A stretch of 64,000 nt of DNA from Halovivax cerinus (lineage in GTDB: Archaea; Halobacteriota; Halobacteria; Halobacteriales; Natrialbaceae), in assembly GCF_024498195.1 (NCBI RefSeq), contig NZ_CP101824.1, positions 124,001 to 188,000 on the forward strand. The letters run 5' to 3'. The first letter of the stretch is position 1; each line of letters opens with the position of its first letter. A program made the translations under genes and the position numbers. Positions 1-9,016 of the stretch are shown piece after piece. The notes below the pieces were generated by a model. It searched no databases, was not told the DNA's origin, and saw only the letters and a list, made by a program, of their open reading frames with translations.

Positions 1-1
1 G

Positions 2-724
2 TTCGTCGACGACGTCCACGCGGAGACGGACGCCGCGGTCGGGCTCCAGCTGGTCCACGCCGGCCGGCGCGGGGCCACTCGCCACCGCGAGTACGGACTC
101 GACCGACCGCTCCCGTCGGGCGACCGCTGGGAGCTGTACGCCCCGTCCGCGAAGCCGTACGTCCCCGGCGGACCGAAACCGACGGCCGTGGACGCCGACG
201 ACTGCGACCGGATCCGCGACGACTTCGCCGAGGCCGCCGAGCGCGCGGCCGAAGCCGGGTTCGACTACCTGCAGCTTCACGCCGGACACGGCTACCTCCT
301 CTCGTCGTTCCTCTCGCCGCTGACGAACGACCGCGAGGACGAGTTCGGCGGCTCGCTCGAAGCGCGGATGCGATACCCGCTCTCGGTCTTCGACGCGGTC
401 CGTGAAGCCTGGCCGGACGAACGACCGCTCGGAACGGCGCTCCAGGCCACCGACTGGAACCTGAGCGGGCTGAAGACTCGCGAATCGCTCCAGGTCGCCC
501 AGGCGCTCGCCGACCGCGACTGCGACCTGCTCTCGATCGTGGCCGGGCAGGCGACCGTTCGCGAGCGACCCCGCTACGACCCGACCGTCCTCGCCGACTT
601 CACGGAGACCTACCGGAACGAGACCGGAGTCCCGGCGCTGTCGACGAACTACGTGACGACCTACGACGAGGTCAACACCCTCGTCGGCGCCGGCCGCGCA
701 GATCTCTGCACCTACCGGCCCTGA
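2..724 (+). CDS. NADH:flavin oxidoreductase, Old Yellow Enzyme family (5' partial)
   Basis: The reading frame is open from the window edge, so the N-terminus is missing; an internal GTG at 188 is not the true start. The family is recognisable from LQLVHAGRRG near the start of the visible part, then LQLHAGHGYLLSSFLSP and DEFGGSLEARMRY, the classical active-site and FMN-barrel motifs of Old Yellow Enzymes. The C-terminal part (ATDW, then AGQATVRERPRY and GRADLC) resembles the reductase domain of salicylyl-CoA or anthraniloyl-CoA monooxygenases more than classic enoate reductases; that narrower reading is my inference. The enzyme should be a cytoplasmic FMN-dependent reductase of unsaturated carbonyl substrates. 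Whether it is fused to an upstream monooxygenase cannot be seen here. Confidence 0.85.
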   Translation, partial: FVDDVHAETDAAVGLQLVHAGRRGATRHREYGLDRPLPSGDRWELYAPSAKPYVPGGPKPTAVDADDCDRIRDDFAEAAERAAEAGFDYLQLHAGHGYLLSSFLSPLTNDREDEFGGSLEARMRYPLSVFDAVREAWPDERPLGTALQATDWNLSGLKTRESLQVAQALADRDCDLLSIVAGQATVRERPRYDPTVLADFTETYRNETGVPALSTNYVTTYDEVNTLVGAGRADLCTYRP

Positions 725-915
725 TCCGACCGCGGAGTCGATCCCGATCGAGGGTGCATCGGTCGATTGGGGTTCGAAACCGCCCCGTTCCCGGAGTGCC
801 CGGACCGAATCAGCTATCGGTCGCCAGCCGACCCGATTCGACAGCCAAACCCGTGGACTGCAATGGCGCTTTCACCTAGCCGGTGGCTTATGCCGATCTT
901 CGAGTACGTCTCGGT

Positions 916-2382
916 ATGGACCGCCGCACCTACCTCGCAGGCGTCACCGCCGGATCGTCCGCCCTCTTCGCCGGCTGTAGCGCCGTCCTCGGCGACGGAG
1001 AGCCGTCCGCCGACGAGACGAACGGACCGGGTGACGATCCGGACGCGTACGACGTTCCGGGCGTCCTGGACACCCCGACCGTGGTCGACTTCGAAACCGC
1101 CCGACTAACGGCGAGCGTCGTCGGCGGTGGCGTGCACGTCGACGACAGGCTCTCCGGACGGATCGGGTTCGTGGAGCCGGCGACGCCGGAAGGCCCGGCT
1201 CGGCTGGTCGCGTCGCTCAGAAACGACGCGTCGTTCGCCGAAACCGTCTACGCGGAGCGGATCCCCTTCCTCGACAGCCCGACGACGGGGCGGACACGAG
1301 AGTACGACACGATGTACCTCGCCCCGACGGCCGAGTCGGACCTGGTGGCCGCCGCACCCGAGGCGACACGTGACGAGACCGGCCGGTGGCGGCTGGTCGA
1401 GGTCGGGTCGGACTGGTTCCCCGAGGCGGTGACGCTCGATCCGGGCGAATCGATCGAACTCGTGTATCGACTGCTGGGCCATCACGACGCGGACAGGGCG
1501 CCGATCGAGGCGGGTCGCTACCGGTTCGGCCACGGCGACGCGTCGTTCTCGATCGCGGTGTGGCCGACCGGCGAACCAGGCCCGACCGATCCGTCGACCC
1601 ACGTCGGTGTCGACGTTCCGCGGCTCCCGACGCGTGGTGACGAGTCGACGAAACGAGCGACGCGCTGGTTCCACGAGGCGACGAGCGAGTCGGCGGTCTA
1701 CCTGGAACCCGACGTCGAATCCATCGAGCTCCCCGGCCGCGTCGAGTTCGACTTCGTCAACCGGGCCCGCGAGTTGGCGACCGGCAATCCCTACTACTGG
1801 CGCCTCTACAAACTGGTCGACGAGCGGTGGTACCCCGTCTACCCCTGGGGCTGGAACACGCCGCTTTCGTCGGTCCCGCCGGGCGACGTCGACGAGACGG
1901 CACTGCACTGCTATCACGAGAACGCGCTCCCGACAGCCGACGGCCGGACGGTCGGCCACCTCGGCGGCGGACGGTACGCCTACACGGTGGATTACAGCGT
2001 CGATAACGAGTGGCACGCGGCCCTCTTCGACGTCGAAGCAGAGCCGATCACTGTCGACGTGGCGGACGACGCGACCGTGGCCGACGAGGGCGATCGACTC
2101 GTCGTGACGCTGCCGAATCACGCAGACGCGCGCGAACCGACGGCGGTGACCGTCAACCCCACCGGGTCGGCCGGCGAGCGGGTGATCCCCGAGCAGCTGG
2201 TTCGACGGCCCTTCCGCGCCTTCAGAAACGCACTCCCGCTGTTCGAACCCGGCGTCGAGCGCGTCGAGGTCCGGACGGATCGCGCCACCGGACTCGGACC
2301 CGTGGGGTACGAAACCGACGGAACCCGGACGATAAGCTACGACGGCCGAGTCTACGAGGCGACGGGTGACGAGATCGACTGA
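916..2382 (+). CDS. Tat-exported lipoprotein of unknown function
   Basis: A 488-residue protein starting at ATG 916, chosen because the signal peptide begins there (MDRRTYLAGVTAG, then the lipobox LFAGC). An in-frame ATG at 883 would bury the signal. The twin arginine plus lipobox points to Tat export and a lipid anchor on the outer face of the membrane, typical of haloarchaea. The body is acidic and probably beta-rich, with segments such as RDEGRYRF-like strands and two regions that look like repeated Ig-like folds, but I see no named domain. The function is unknown. It lies between the reductase and the acyl-CoA dehydrogenase without an obvious operon link. Confidence 0.8.
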   Translation: MDRRTYLAGVTAGSSALFAGCSAVLGDGEPSADETNGPGDDPDAYDVPGVLDTPTVVDFETARLTASVVGGGVHVDDRLSGRIGFVEPATPEGPARLVASLRNDASFAETVYAERIPFLDSPTTGRTREYDTMYLAPTAESDLVAAAPEATRDETGRWRLVEVGSDWFPEAVTLDPGESIELVYRLLGHHDADRAPIEAGRYRFGHGDASFSIAVWPTGEPGPTDPSTHVGVDVPRLPTRGDESTKRATRWFHEATSESAVYLEPDVESIELPGRVEFDFVNRARELATGNPYYWRLYKLVDERWYPVYPWGWNTPLSSVPPGDVDETALHCYHENALPTADGRTVGHLGGGRYAYTVDYSVDNEWHAALFDVEAEPITVDVADDATVADEGDRLVVTLPNHADAREPTAVTVNPTGSAGERVIPEQLVRRPFRAFRNALPLFEPGVERVEVRTDRATGLGPVGYETDGTRTISYDGRVYEATGDEID

Positions 2383-2489
2383 CCCGAGGGAGAGACGAAC
2401 GAGTCGAGTGGATCGACAGTCACACAGGTCGACGGCCGTAGCCTGCCGACATAGGAGCGTTTTTCACGCCGGTCGACTCATACCTGTGC

Positions 2490-3653
2490 ATGCTCGACTA
2501 CGTCTCGCTCGAGGACGACCTCGATGCCGAGGAGCGCATGATCCGCGACACCGCGCGTGAGTTCGTCGACGAGAAGGTCCGCCCCGACATCGCCGACCAC
2601 TACGAGGCGGGGACCTTCCCCACCGATCTGATCCCCGAGCTCGGCGAGCTCGGCTTCTACGCCCCGAATCTCGAGGGGTACGGCCTTCCGAACGTCTCCG
2701 AGACGGCGTACGGCCTCCTGATGCAGGAGTTAGAGGCCTGCGACTCCGGCCTGCGCTCGATGGCGTCCGTCCAGGGCGCGCTCGTCATGTACCCGATCCA
2801 CGCCTTCGGCAGCGACGACCAGAAGGACGAGTGGCTCCCGTCGCTGGGCGCGGGCGAGGCCGTGGGCTGTTTCGGTCTGACGGAACCCGAGCACGGTTCG
2901 AACCCGTCGGGGATGGAGACGTACGCTGAGCGGGACGCGGACGGCTACGTCATCAACGGCTCGAAGACCTGGATCACGAACGCCCCGATCGCCGACGTGG
3001 CGGTCATCTGGGCGCGCGATCGATCGGCCGACGGCGAACCGGTCCGCGGCTTCCTCGTCGAGACCGACCGGGACGGCTTCACGGCGACGAAACTCGACGA
3101 GAAACTCTCGCTGCGCGCCTCCATCACCGGCGAGATCGGCCTGAACGACGTTCGCGTCCCCGAAGAGAACGTCCTCCCCGGGGTCGAGGGCATGAAGGGG
3201 CCGCTGTCGTGTCTCACGCAGGCGCGCTACGGCATCGCCTGGGGCGCCGTCGGCGCCGCCCGCGACGCCTTCGAACAGGCCCGCGACTACGCGCTCGAAC
3301 GCGACCAGTTCGACGGCCCCATCGCGCGCTTCCAGCTCCAGCAAGGGAAACTCGCCGAGATGGCCACCCAGATCACCACCGCCCAGCTGCTGGCCTACCG
3401 CCTCGCCGAGCTCAAAGAACGCGGCGACCTCCGCCCGCAGCACGTCTCGATGGCCAAACGAAACAACGTCCGCATGGCCCGCGACCAGTCTCGCGTCGCC
3501 CGCGAGATGTTGGGCGGCAACGGCATCACGCTCGACTACTCGCCGATGCGCCACATGGCGAACATGGAGACGGTCTACACCTACGAGGGCACCCACGACA
3601 TCCACACGCTGATTCTCGGGCAGGATCTCACCGGGATTGCGGCTTTCGAATAG
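2490..3653 (+). CDS. Acyl-CoA dehydrogenase, glutaryl-CoA dehydrogenase type
   Basis: 387 residues, the usual length for the family. The flavin-binding signature CFGLTEPEHGSNPSGM and the segment GSKTWITNAP are seen in the middle. The C-terminus has EMLGGNGI and the TYEGTHDIH motif, whose Glu (about residue 366) is the catalytic base in glutaryl-CoA dehydrogenases. The family oxidises glutaryl-CoA to crotonyl-CoA using FAD, passing electrons to ETF in the cytoplasm, during lysine, tryptophan or aromatic degradation. A T-rich box (gcgtttttcac) about 30 bases before ATG 2490 suggests a short or absent leader. The upstream OYE-like reductase could belong to related aromatic or CoA-ester catabolism, which is an inference. 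Confidence 0.92.
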   Translation: MLDYVSLEDDLDAEERMIRDTAREFVDEKVRPDIADHYEAGTFPTDLIPELGELGFYAPNLEGYGLPNVSETAYGLLMQELEACDSGLRSMASVQGALVMYPIHAFGSDDQKDEWLPSLGAGEAVGCFGLTEPEHGSNPSGMETYAERDADGYVINGSKTWITNAPIADVAVIWARDRSADGEPVRGFLVETDRDGFTATKLDEKLSLRASITGEIGLNDVRVPEENVLPGVEGMKGPLSCLTQARYGIAWGAVGAARDAFEQARDYALERDQFDGPIARFQLQQGKLAEMATQITTAQLLAYRLAELKERGDLRPQHVSMAKRNNVRMARDQSRVAREMLGGNGITLDYSPMRHMANMETVYTYEGTHDIHTLILGQDLTGIAAFE

Positions 3654-3683
3654 CGAGGGTTGAGCGTAGCGACGTCCTCGGTT

Positions 3684-3788
3684 ACGCGAACGGTGAGGAA
3701 CGACCCGTGAGCCCCGAAGGGCCGAGAACCGCGGGATAGCGAACGGGGAGCGGAGGCGACTCGTGAGTACCGACGGGCCGAGTACCGC
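3684..3788. repeat. Imperfect direct repeat, about 50 bp x2
   Basis: Two related copies beginning GCGAACGG at 3684 and 3737 share the run GTGAG, then CCGA(A/C)GGGCCGAG(A/T)ACCGCG. They lie between the 3' ends of the convergent acyl-CoA dehydrogenase and hydrolase genes. Similar degenerate runs are common at gene ends in haloarchaea. The function is unknown. Confidence 0.6.
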
Positions 3789-3829
3789 GAAAGTACGAGT
3801 GAGAAGAGCGAGTCAGCTCGTCGACCGGT

Positions 3830-4972
3830 TCACTGGCCGCGCTCGGTGATGGTGAGGCTGTACTCGCCCCAGCCCTCCTCGGCGTCTACGAGGAGGCCAA
3901 GGTCTGTCGCTCCGTCGAGCGAGGCCTGGACGGTTTCGTCGCTTCCAGCGCCAGCCGAGCGGTCGTCGTAGTCGTCTCGCGTGGGTTCGCGGCCGTCGTA
4001 GGTGACGAAGAGGTCGAACTCCGCGACCGCTGACGGACTGGTCAGTTCGATCTCGATCCCACACGGTGCGTCGGTGGTCGTGCTGTACGTCGCGGTGTCG
4101 CTCCCGTTCCACCACGCGAGAAAGCCCTGTTCGGTGGTGGTCTCGGTTTCGCCGCCGCAGTCGCCACCCCCGTCGTCGCCGTAGTTGTCGAGGATCGACT
4201 GGACGCACCCCGGACTCGACTGGTACTCGAGGTGGCCGCCGACGGCGTCGGTGACGTCGACGTCCGCGTAGTTCTCCGGCGTCTCCGCACTCGCGCAGCT
4301 GGCGCCGCCGGCGCCCAGGCGGGCGAGGCCGTCGTTGGCCGACCAGTAGTTGTACATACCACCACAGGAGTTGGCGATCGCTTCGTAGTAGCCGACGCCC
4401 TGGCAGGGCGCGTCGGCGTACTCGTAGGAGCCGATCATGTCGGCGTTGGCGACGGTGAAGGAGCCATCGATCGCCGCCACGGTCTCCATGGTGACGATTC
4501 CACCCATCGAGAAGCCGAGCAGTCGGATCGTCGTCTCGGGGTTCTCCGCGCGAAAGCTGTCGAGCCAGTCGGCGACCATCGGGCCGGTGTCCCGGGCACT
4601 TTCCTCGGCCCAGCCGGGAAGGCCGCTGTCGTCCCAGGTGATCGCCGCGACGGTCCCGTCGTAGCCCTGATCCCTGGCGGTCGACCGGAACGTCTCCGCG
4701 ATCCCCACGCTGTTGCCCGACTGCGTGTAGCCGTGTGCGTGGAAGACCACCTCGTCTCGTCCCTGGGGGCCGTCCGAGACGGGTGGGGTACCGTCGCGGA
4801 AGTCGATCTCTTCAATCTCGGCGGTTCGAGAGCCCGTCTCGGCAGGTGCGACACCTGCAATCGACGTGGCTGCGACCGTCACCGACGCGGCGCGCAGGAC
4901 GCCGCGTCGCGTGAGTGGTCCGGTCGGTTCGTCGGCGTTCGCGCTCTCATCCGTCCGTCTCTGTCGTATCAT
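3830..4972 (-). CDS. Secreted alpha/beta hydrolase (Tat signal, C-terminal PPC-like domain)
   Basis: 380 residues from ATG 4972; a GTG three codons upstream is possible. The Tat signal LTRRGVLRAASVT ends near APA-ET, so it is a secreted protein without a lipobox. The hydrolase domain has HAHGYTQSG (oxyanion region, about residue 78) and the nucleophile elbow GFSMGG (about 153-158, Ser 155). Several cysteines (CQGVGYYE, NSCGGMY, CASAET, PGCVQ, GDCGGE) suggest disulfides, which fits an extracellular esterase or lipase. The last 100 residues look like a bacterial pre-peptidase C-terminal beta-sandwich (FDLFVTYDGREPTRDDYD). The substrate is unknown; an ester or lipid is most likely. A very AT-rich promoter lies just upstream. 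Confidence 0.82.
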   Translation of the reverse strand: MIRQRRTDESANADEPTGPLTRRGVLRAASVTVAATSIAGVAPAETGSRTAEIEEIDFRDGTPPVSDGPQGRDEVVFHAHGYTQSGNSVGIAETFRSTARDQGYDGTVAAITWDDSGLPGWAEESARDTGPMVADWLDSFRAENPETTIRLLGFSMGGIVTMETVAAIDGSFTVANADMIGSYEYADAPCQGVGYYEAIANSCGGMYNYWSANDGLARLGAGGASCASAETPENYADVDVTDAVGGHLEYQSSPGCVQSILDNYGDDGGGDCGGETETTTEQGFLAWWNGSDTATYSTTTDAPCGIEIELTSPSAVAEFDLFVTYDGREPTRDDYDDRSAGAGSDETVQASLDGATDLGLLVDAEEGWGEYSLTITERGQ

Positions 4973-5002
4973 GGTAGTCACACCGAGCAGTTGTATTATT
5001 AT

Positions 5003-5030
5003 CCTTTAAGTAAATATTTATATTTAACCA
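5003..5030 (-). promoter_or_regulatory. AT-rich promoter region of the secreted hydrolase
   Basis: A sharp drop in GC with overlapping TATA-like boxes (TTTAAGTAAATATTTATATT on the plus strand). It lies about 30-55 bases before the hydrolase start at 4972. It is one of the most AT-rich stretches in the window, so strong or regulated transcription on the minus strand is plausible. Confidence 0.6.
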
Positions 5031-5174
5031 TCCATTTCAGTCTGTGAATTCTCACTGCTCAGTCCGTGCCGATACTCGCGAGTCGTCTGCGGGAAGTACG
5101 TGGTCCATCGCTACAGGCACGGCTCTCCCGAGCGGACCGACCACTCGAGGAGTATCGATGAGCGGCCGGTGATT

Positions 5175-5260
5175 CCACATCCGGCCGTCGTACAGGCGGT
5201 CTCCACATCCGGACGTCGGACAGACAGTCAGCTACATCCGGCTGCTGGGGTTCCCGCTGG
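5175..5260. repeat. Direct repeat, 28-29 bp x3
   Basis: Copies begin at 5175, 5203 and 5232 and share (C)CACATCCGG(C/A)CGTCG followed by ACAG. The third copy is more divergent. They lie in intergenic DNA upstream of the MFS transporter. There are no unique spacers, so this is a small minisatellite and not a CRISPR. Confidence 0.65.
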
Positions 5261-5390
5261 ACGGACGTGCGCGACGATCGACCGGACGTCCGTAGCGGGG
5301 CGACCGCTCGTATCGGCGGCCGGTGCCGGAACCGACGATCCTTTTTCCCGACGTCATCAGAGTCGGGTACAGAGGCCGGTGAGAACGCGA

Positions 5391-6563
5391 ATGAGATGGT
5401 CCTACAGACGAACGGTACTCTCTCTGTGTACGCTCGCGTTCTTCGCGACGATGGCGGCGCGAATGGCGATCAGCCCCGTCGTTCCACAGATCCGTGCCGA
5501 CTTCGGCGTCTCGAACACCGTCATCGGCGTCGCGCTGACCGGCCTGTGGATGACGTACTCGCTTTCGCAGTTTCCGAGCGGCGTGCTGGCCGACCGGTTC
5601 GGTGAACGGCGCGTTATCCTCCTCGCGCTCGGCGGAACCACGCTCGCGAGTCTGGCGCTCGCGCTGGCTCCCATCTTTCCGGTCTTCGTGCTGGCGACGC
5701 TCGCGCTCGGGTCGCTCGCCGGGCTCCACTACAGCGTCGGGACGACGCTCCTCACGCGAACCTTCGACGACGTCGGGAAAGCGATCGGTGTCCACACGGC
5801 GGGCGGGCCGATCGCGGGACTGTCGGTCCCTGTTCTCGCGGCCTGGATCGGCGTCCGGTACGGCTGGGAGCCCGCTATCGCCATCGGGGCGGTTGTCGCC
5901 GGGGTCACCTTCGTGGCGTTCGCGAGGTTCGTCCGACCGACGGAACCGAAACGACCGGATCAGCCGATGCGCGAGCGGTTCCAGGTCGGGCCGCTGTTCG
6001 AACTGCTCACCCGGCCGCCCATCGCGTTCACCGTCGTGATATCGATCCTCTCCGCGTACGTCTGGCAAGCGACGGCATCGTTCCTCCCGACGTTTCTCCA
6101 CGAGTTTCGCGGCTACCCCGAACCGGTCGCTGGCACCCTCTTCGCGGCGTACTTTCTGGTTCAGGGGATCGCCAGTCCGCTCGTCGGGACGGCGTCGGAC
6201 CGGTACGGTCGCGACGGGACGACCGCGGTGGCGCTCGCTGTCGCAGCCGCGGGGTTCCTCGTCCTCCTCGTCGTCCCGGGCTGGCTGGCGATCGGAGTCG
6301 GCGTCCTCGCGCTCGGCACCGGCCTCAGCTGGACGGCCGCGTTCCTCCCGCGCTTCTTCGACGAGTTCGAACCGGAAGAGGAGGGGACCGGGTTCGGATT
6401 CGTCCGGACTGTCTACGGCGTGCTCGGGGCGCTCGGGTCCGTCGGGACGGGCTTCGTCGCAGACCTGACGGACTGGGCCGTCGCGTTCGGCCTGCTCACC
6501 GCGCTGCTGGCCCTGATCAGTCTCGTGCTGGCGATCAATTACCGGTTCGACACGGGGTACTGA
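5391..6563 (+). CDS. MFS family transporter
   Basis: 390 residues from ATG 5391; a GTG at 5379 is an alternative start. The longer frame upstream to 5100 is rejected because it is arginine/serine-rich, non-membrane sequence. About twelve hydrophobic segments are visible. The loop between helices 2 and 3 carries ADRFGERR, the major facilitator signature, with a weaker copy (ASDRYGRDG) after helix 8, as expected for the pseudo-repeat. It is an integral membrane secondary transporter; the substrate cannot be deduced. Its C-terminus ends in a helix followed by NYRFDTGY. Confidence 0.87.
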   Translation: MRWSYRRTVLSLCTLAFFATMAARMAISPVVPQIRADFGVSNTVIGVALTGLWMTYSLSQFPSGVLADRFGERRVILLALGGTTLASLALALAPIFPVFVLATLALGSLAGLHYSVGTTLLTRTFDDVGKAIGVHTAGGPIAGLSVPVLAAWIGVRYGWEPAIAIGAVVAGVTFVAFARFVRPTEPKRPDQPMRERFQVGPLFELLTRPPIAFTVVISILSAYVWQATASFLPTFLHEFRGYPEPVAGTLFAAYFLVQGIASPLVGTASDRYGRDGTTAVALAVAAAGFLVLLVVPGWLAIGVGVLALGTGLSWTAAFLPRFFDEFEPEEEGTGFGFVRTVYGVLGALGSVGTGFVADLTDWAVAFGLLTALLALISLVLAINYRFDTGY

Positions 6564-6597
6564 ACGGCCATCTCCCGGTTCGTCCTGAGCCCTGTGA

Positions 6598-7005
<408 letters not shown>

Positions 7006-7256
7006 GAACTTCCGGCGCGCCACTCTGCGTACCCGAACGACTGGTGTGATCTCCACCGAACAGGATTCAAAGCGGTAGCGATTCAGCCGAGATTCGACGA
7101 TTCCAACCGAACAGTCACGCCGTTGTACTCCGGTGGGTTCTACCACGCTAGCACGGGCACGTGAGGCGGTGCCGGACGACCGACACGGCGACCGACCGTA
7201 CAGCGAGCGCACTTCGACCGTTGAGTGCAGGCCAACCCGTTCGTCGTCCGTGTCGC

Positions 7257-7643
7257 TCAGTCAAGGTCGTGGTCGGGGTCGTCCTCGACGGAGCGTTTGA
7301 GCGAGTCGCGTCGGGCCTTCGCGTCGCGACCCGTCGCCTCGAGCAGGAAATCGTTCTTGGCGTCGACGGCGTCTGCGGCCGCCTCGAGTTCGTCGGGACC
7401 GAGTTCCGTCGGATCGCGCTCGTGGAACTCGACGGCGAGTTTGTCCTTCTTTCCGGAGTACTCGACGGCACCGACGACGATACGTTCGAAGACGGGATTG
7501 TCGGGTTCTTCGACCACGTGTAGCGAACTGCCCCTGAACTCCTCGGTCCCGGTGATCGGGCCGAAGTACTCCTCGATGGAGCCTTCCATGTCGGGAATTC
7601 GTTCTTCGAGGTACTCGCCGCGACGCATCTTGTACTCCTTCAT
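7257..7643 (-). CDS. Small conserved haloarchaeal protein (DUF5611-like)
   Basis: 128 residues beginning MKEYKMRRGEYLEERIPDM. From memory this matches the haloarchaeal DUF5611 family, including the conserved EEPDNPVFERIVVGAVEYSG segment and the C-terminal DAKNDFLLEATGRDAK. There are no catalytic motifs, signal or membrane segments, so it is a soluble acidic protein of unknown function. A promoter-like run (ctctttacctctttt, 7667-7681) precedes the start on the minus strand. The zinc-ribbon gene upstream reads the same way with a 54-base gap. Confidence 0.8.
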   Translation of the reverse strand: MKEYKMRRGEYLEERIPDMEGSIEEYFGPITGTEEFRGSSLHVVEEPDNPVFERIVVGAVEYSGKKDKLAVEFHERDPTELGPDELEAAADAVDAKNDFLLEATGRDAKARRDSLKRSVEDDPDHDLD

Positions 7644-7697
7644 GGATCGTTGGAAATACGGGAGGCTCTTTACCTCTTTTCATCCGACCCGGGCGCC

Positions 7698-8501
7698 TCA
7701 GCGCTCGCGTTCACCGAGGTAGCCCTTCTTACACTCGGGACAGATGTCGCCCGCCCGGAGCGAGCTTCGGTCACCGGGGGCGACGAACGAACAGCGCGGG
7801 CAGAAGAACTCGACGGGGACGTCGTCGCGATGGGTCGTCTCGCCCGGGGTAGGAGCGGCACCCGCACGCTCGATGCCGGTCGCCGACCCGGACCCCTGTC
7901 CGCCCTGGTGCGACGTCACCGTCGCCGCGCCGGTCTCGATCGCCGGATCCTCTGTCGATTGCTCAGGATCGTCGGTGGCGTCCGACCCGACCTCCGGCCA
8001 CTGGGCCGGTTCTTCTGAGCCGGGGCTCGGCTGGCCGACGTCGTCGGAGTCGGGCCAGGCACCGTGTTCGCGCTCGCGAGCCGGTTCGTCCGTGGCGTCG
8101 TCCAGGATCTCCGCATCGTCGGTGATCGGGTCGCCGTGGTCGTCGGTCGGAAGCCCCTCCGGGTCCGAATCGTCGGCCTCGGCGTCGAGTGTGGCCGGTT
8201 CTTCGGCGGAGTCGGGTGACGGGTCGATCTCTGGGTCTGTCTCGTCACGAGCCTTGGTCGGGTCGACGTCTATATCGTCACGGGCGCCTGTCGGGTCGGC
8301 GTCGGTTGGGTCCGGTTCGACGGGCTCCGGATCGAGTCCACGGACCTCCGTATTTTCACTCTTTACGTTTCGCGTCCCACACCGTGTACAGGCCTCGTAC
8401 TCGGTGACGGTGACGACGACCTCACTCCCGCGCTCTTCGCGCTCGCGCTCGACTTCGGTCGCACCGAAGTCGTGGCCGAGCAACGAACATCGGACAGCCA
8501 T
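7698..8501 (-). CDS. Zinc-ribbon protein with long acidic linker (DUF7093-like)
   Basis: 267 residues. The N-terminus (MAVRCSLLGHDFG) carries a first cysteine pair in CTRCG near residue 38. The C-terminus carries a second zinc ribbon, FFCPRCSF and ICPECKKGY. Between them lie about 170 residues of Asp/Glu/Pro/Ser-rich low-complexity sequence, which is probably disordered. The two-ribbon layout fits a haloarchaeal family I recall as DUF7093. A role in nucleic acid or protein binding is possible but not shown. The gene is divergent from the next small helix-turn-helix-like gene. Confidence 0.75.
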   Translation of the reverse strand: MAVRCSLLGHDFGATEVEREREERGSEVVVTVTEYEACTRCGTRNVKSENTEVRGLDPEPVEPDPTDADPTGARDDIDVDPTKARDETDPEIDPSPDSAEEPATLDAEADDSDPEGLPTDDHGDPITDDAEILDDATDEPAREREHGAWPDSDDVGQPSPGSEEPAQWPEVGSDATDDPEQSTEDPAIETGAATVTSHQGGQGSGSATGIERAGAAPTPGETTHRDDVPVEFFCPRCSFVAPGDRSSLRAGDICPECKKGYLGERER

Positions 8502-8608
8502 TGCAAGGGGTAGCCGACGCGGGAGTGAAAAGCGTACCGCCTGTCGTCAGACGGGCGTCGCATGCTGCGACAACAAACGTCAAATCCTGCCGGCACGAAG
8601 GGGTCGCT

Positions 8609-8902
8609 ATGCGAGCCAAGCGCGAGTACCGCGACCGGGAGGAGACACAGGTCGCGATACTCGACGCCCTGGTCGACCGGGTGGACGATGGGATGACGGT
8701 CTTCGAACTCCGGGCGGCCGCGTCGGTCGACATCGATCGACTGGAGACGGCGCTTGCAGACCTCAAGGCCGACGACCTCATCGTCGTCGACGGCTCGTCG
8801 AACGAGACCGTCATCAAACCCGCGGATCGCGTGGTGCCCGAACCGGGGGACACGGACGACGACACGGTCGTCGAGCGGCTCCGCGATCGATTACCGTTCT
8901 GA
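8609..8902 (+). CDS. Small winged-helix-like haloarchaeal protein (DUF6432-like)
   Basis: 97 residues from ATG 8609; the upstream extension to 8501 overlaps the promoter region of the divergent zinc-ribbon gene and is not used. The sequence MRAKREYRDREETQVAILDALV followed by TVFELRAAASVDID and LADLKADDLIVVD reads as a winged-helix fold. The end (ERLRDRLPF) is typical of the DUF6432 family as I remember it. It lies 115 bases upstream of the YgfZ-like gene on the same strand. It is probably cytoplasmic and DNA-binding; no target is known. Confidence 0.72.
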   Translation: MRAKREYRDREETQVAILDALVDRVDDGMTVFELRAAASVDIDRLETALADLKADDLIVVDGSSNETVIKPADRVVPEPGDTDDDTVVERLRDRLPF

Positions 8903-9016
8903 CCCGGACCCACGGCGGCGGTCGACTCGGCGAGCTGGCGGCCCAGGCGCGGTCGCGACGGTGTGGCCGGCGGGTACCGCCACGTAAAAGGGTACGCAGG
9001 CCCCAGAACGAAGGTA

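Larger units (their letters stand above)
4973..5390. other. Intergenic region with promoter and short direct repeats
   Basis: A 418-base gap between divergent genes. It holds the AT-rich promoter of the minus-strand hydrolase and a three-copy direct repeat at 5175-5260. A T-rich stretch (gatcctttttcccgac, about 5337) lies 40-55 bases before the MFS start. I see no coding sequence I would support here. Confidence 0.6.

Noticed and set aside
4232-5047. 271-codon plus-strand frame over the secreted hydrolase
   Set aside because: It is the mirror of a gene with a Tat signal and a nucleophile elbow and it runs into the AT-rich promoter. There are no domain motifs.
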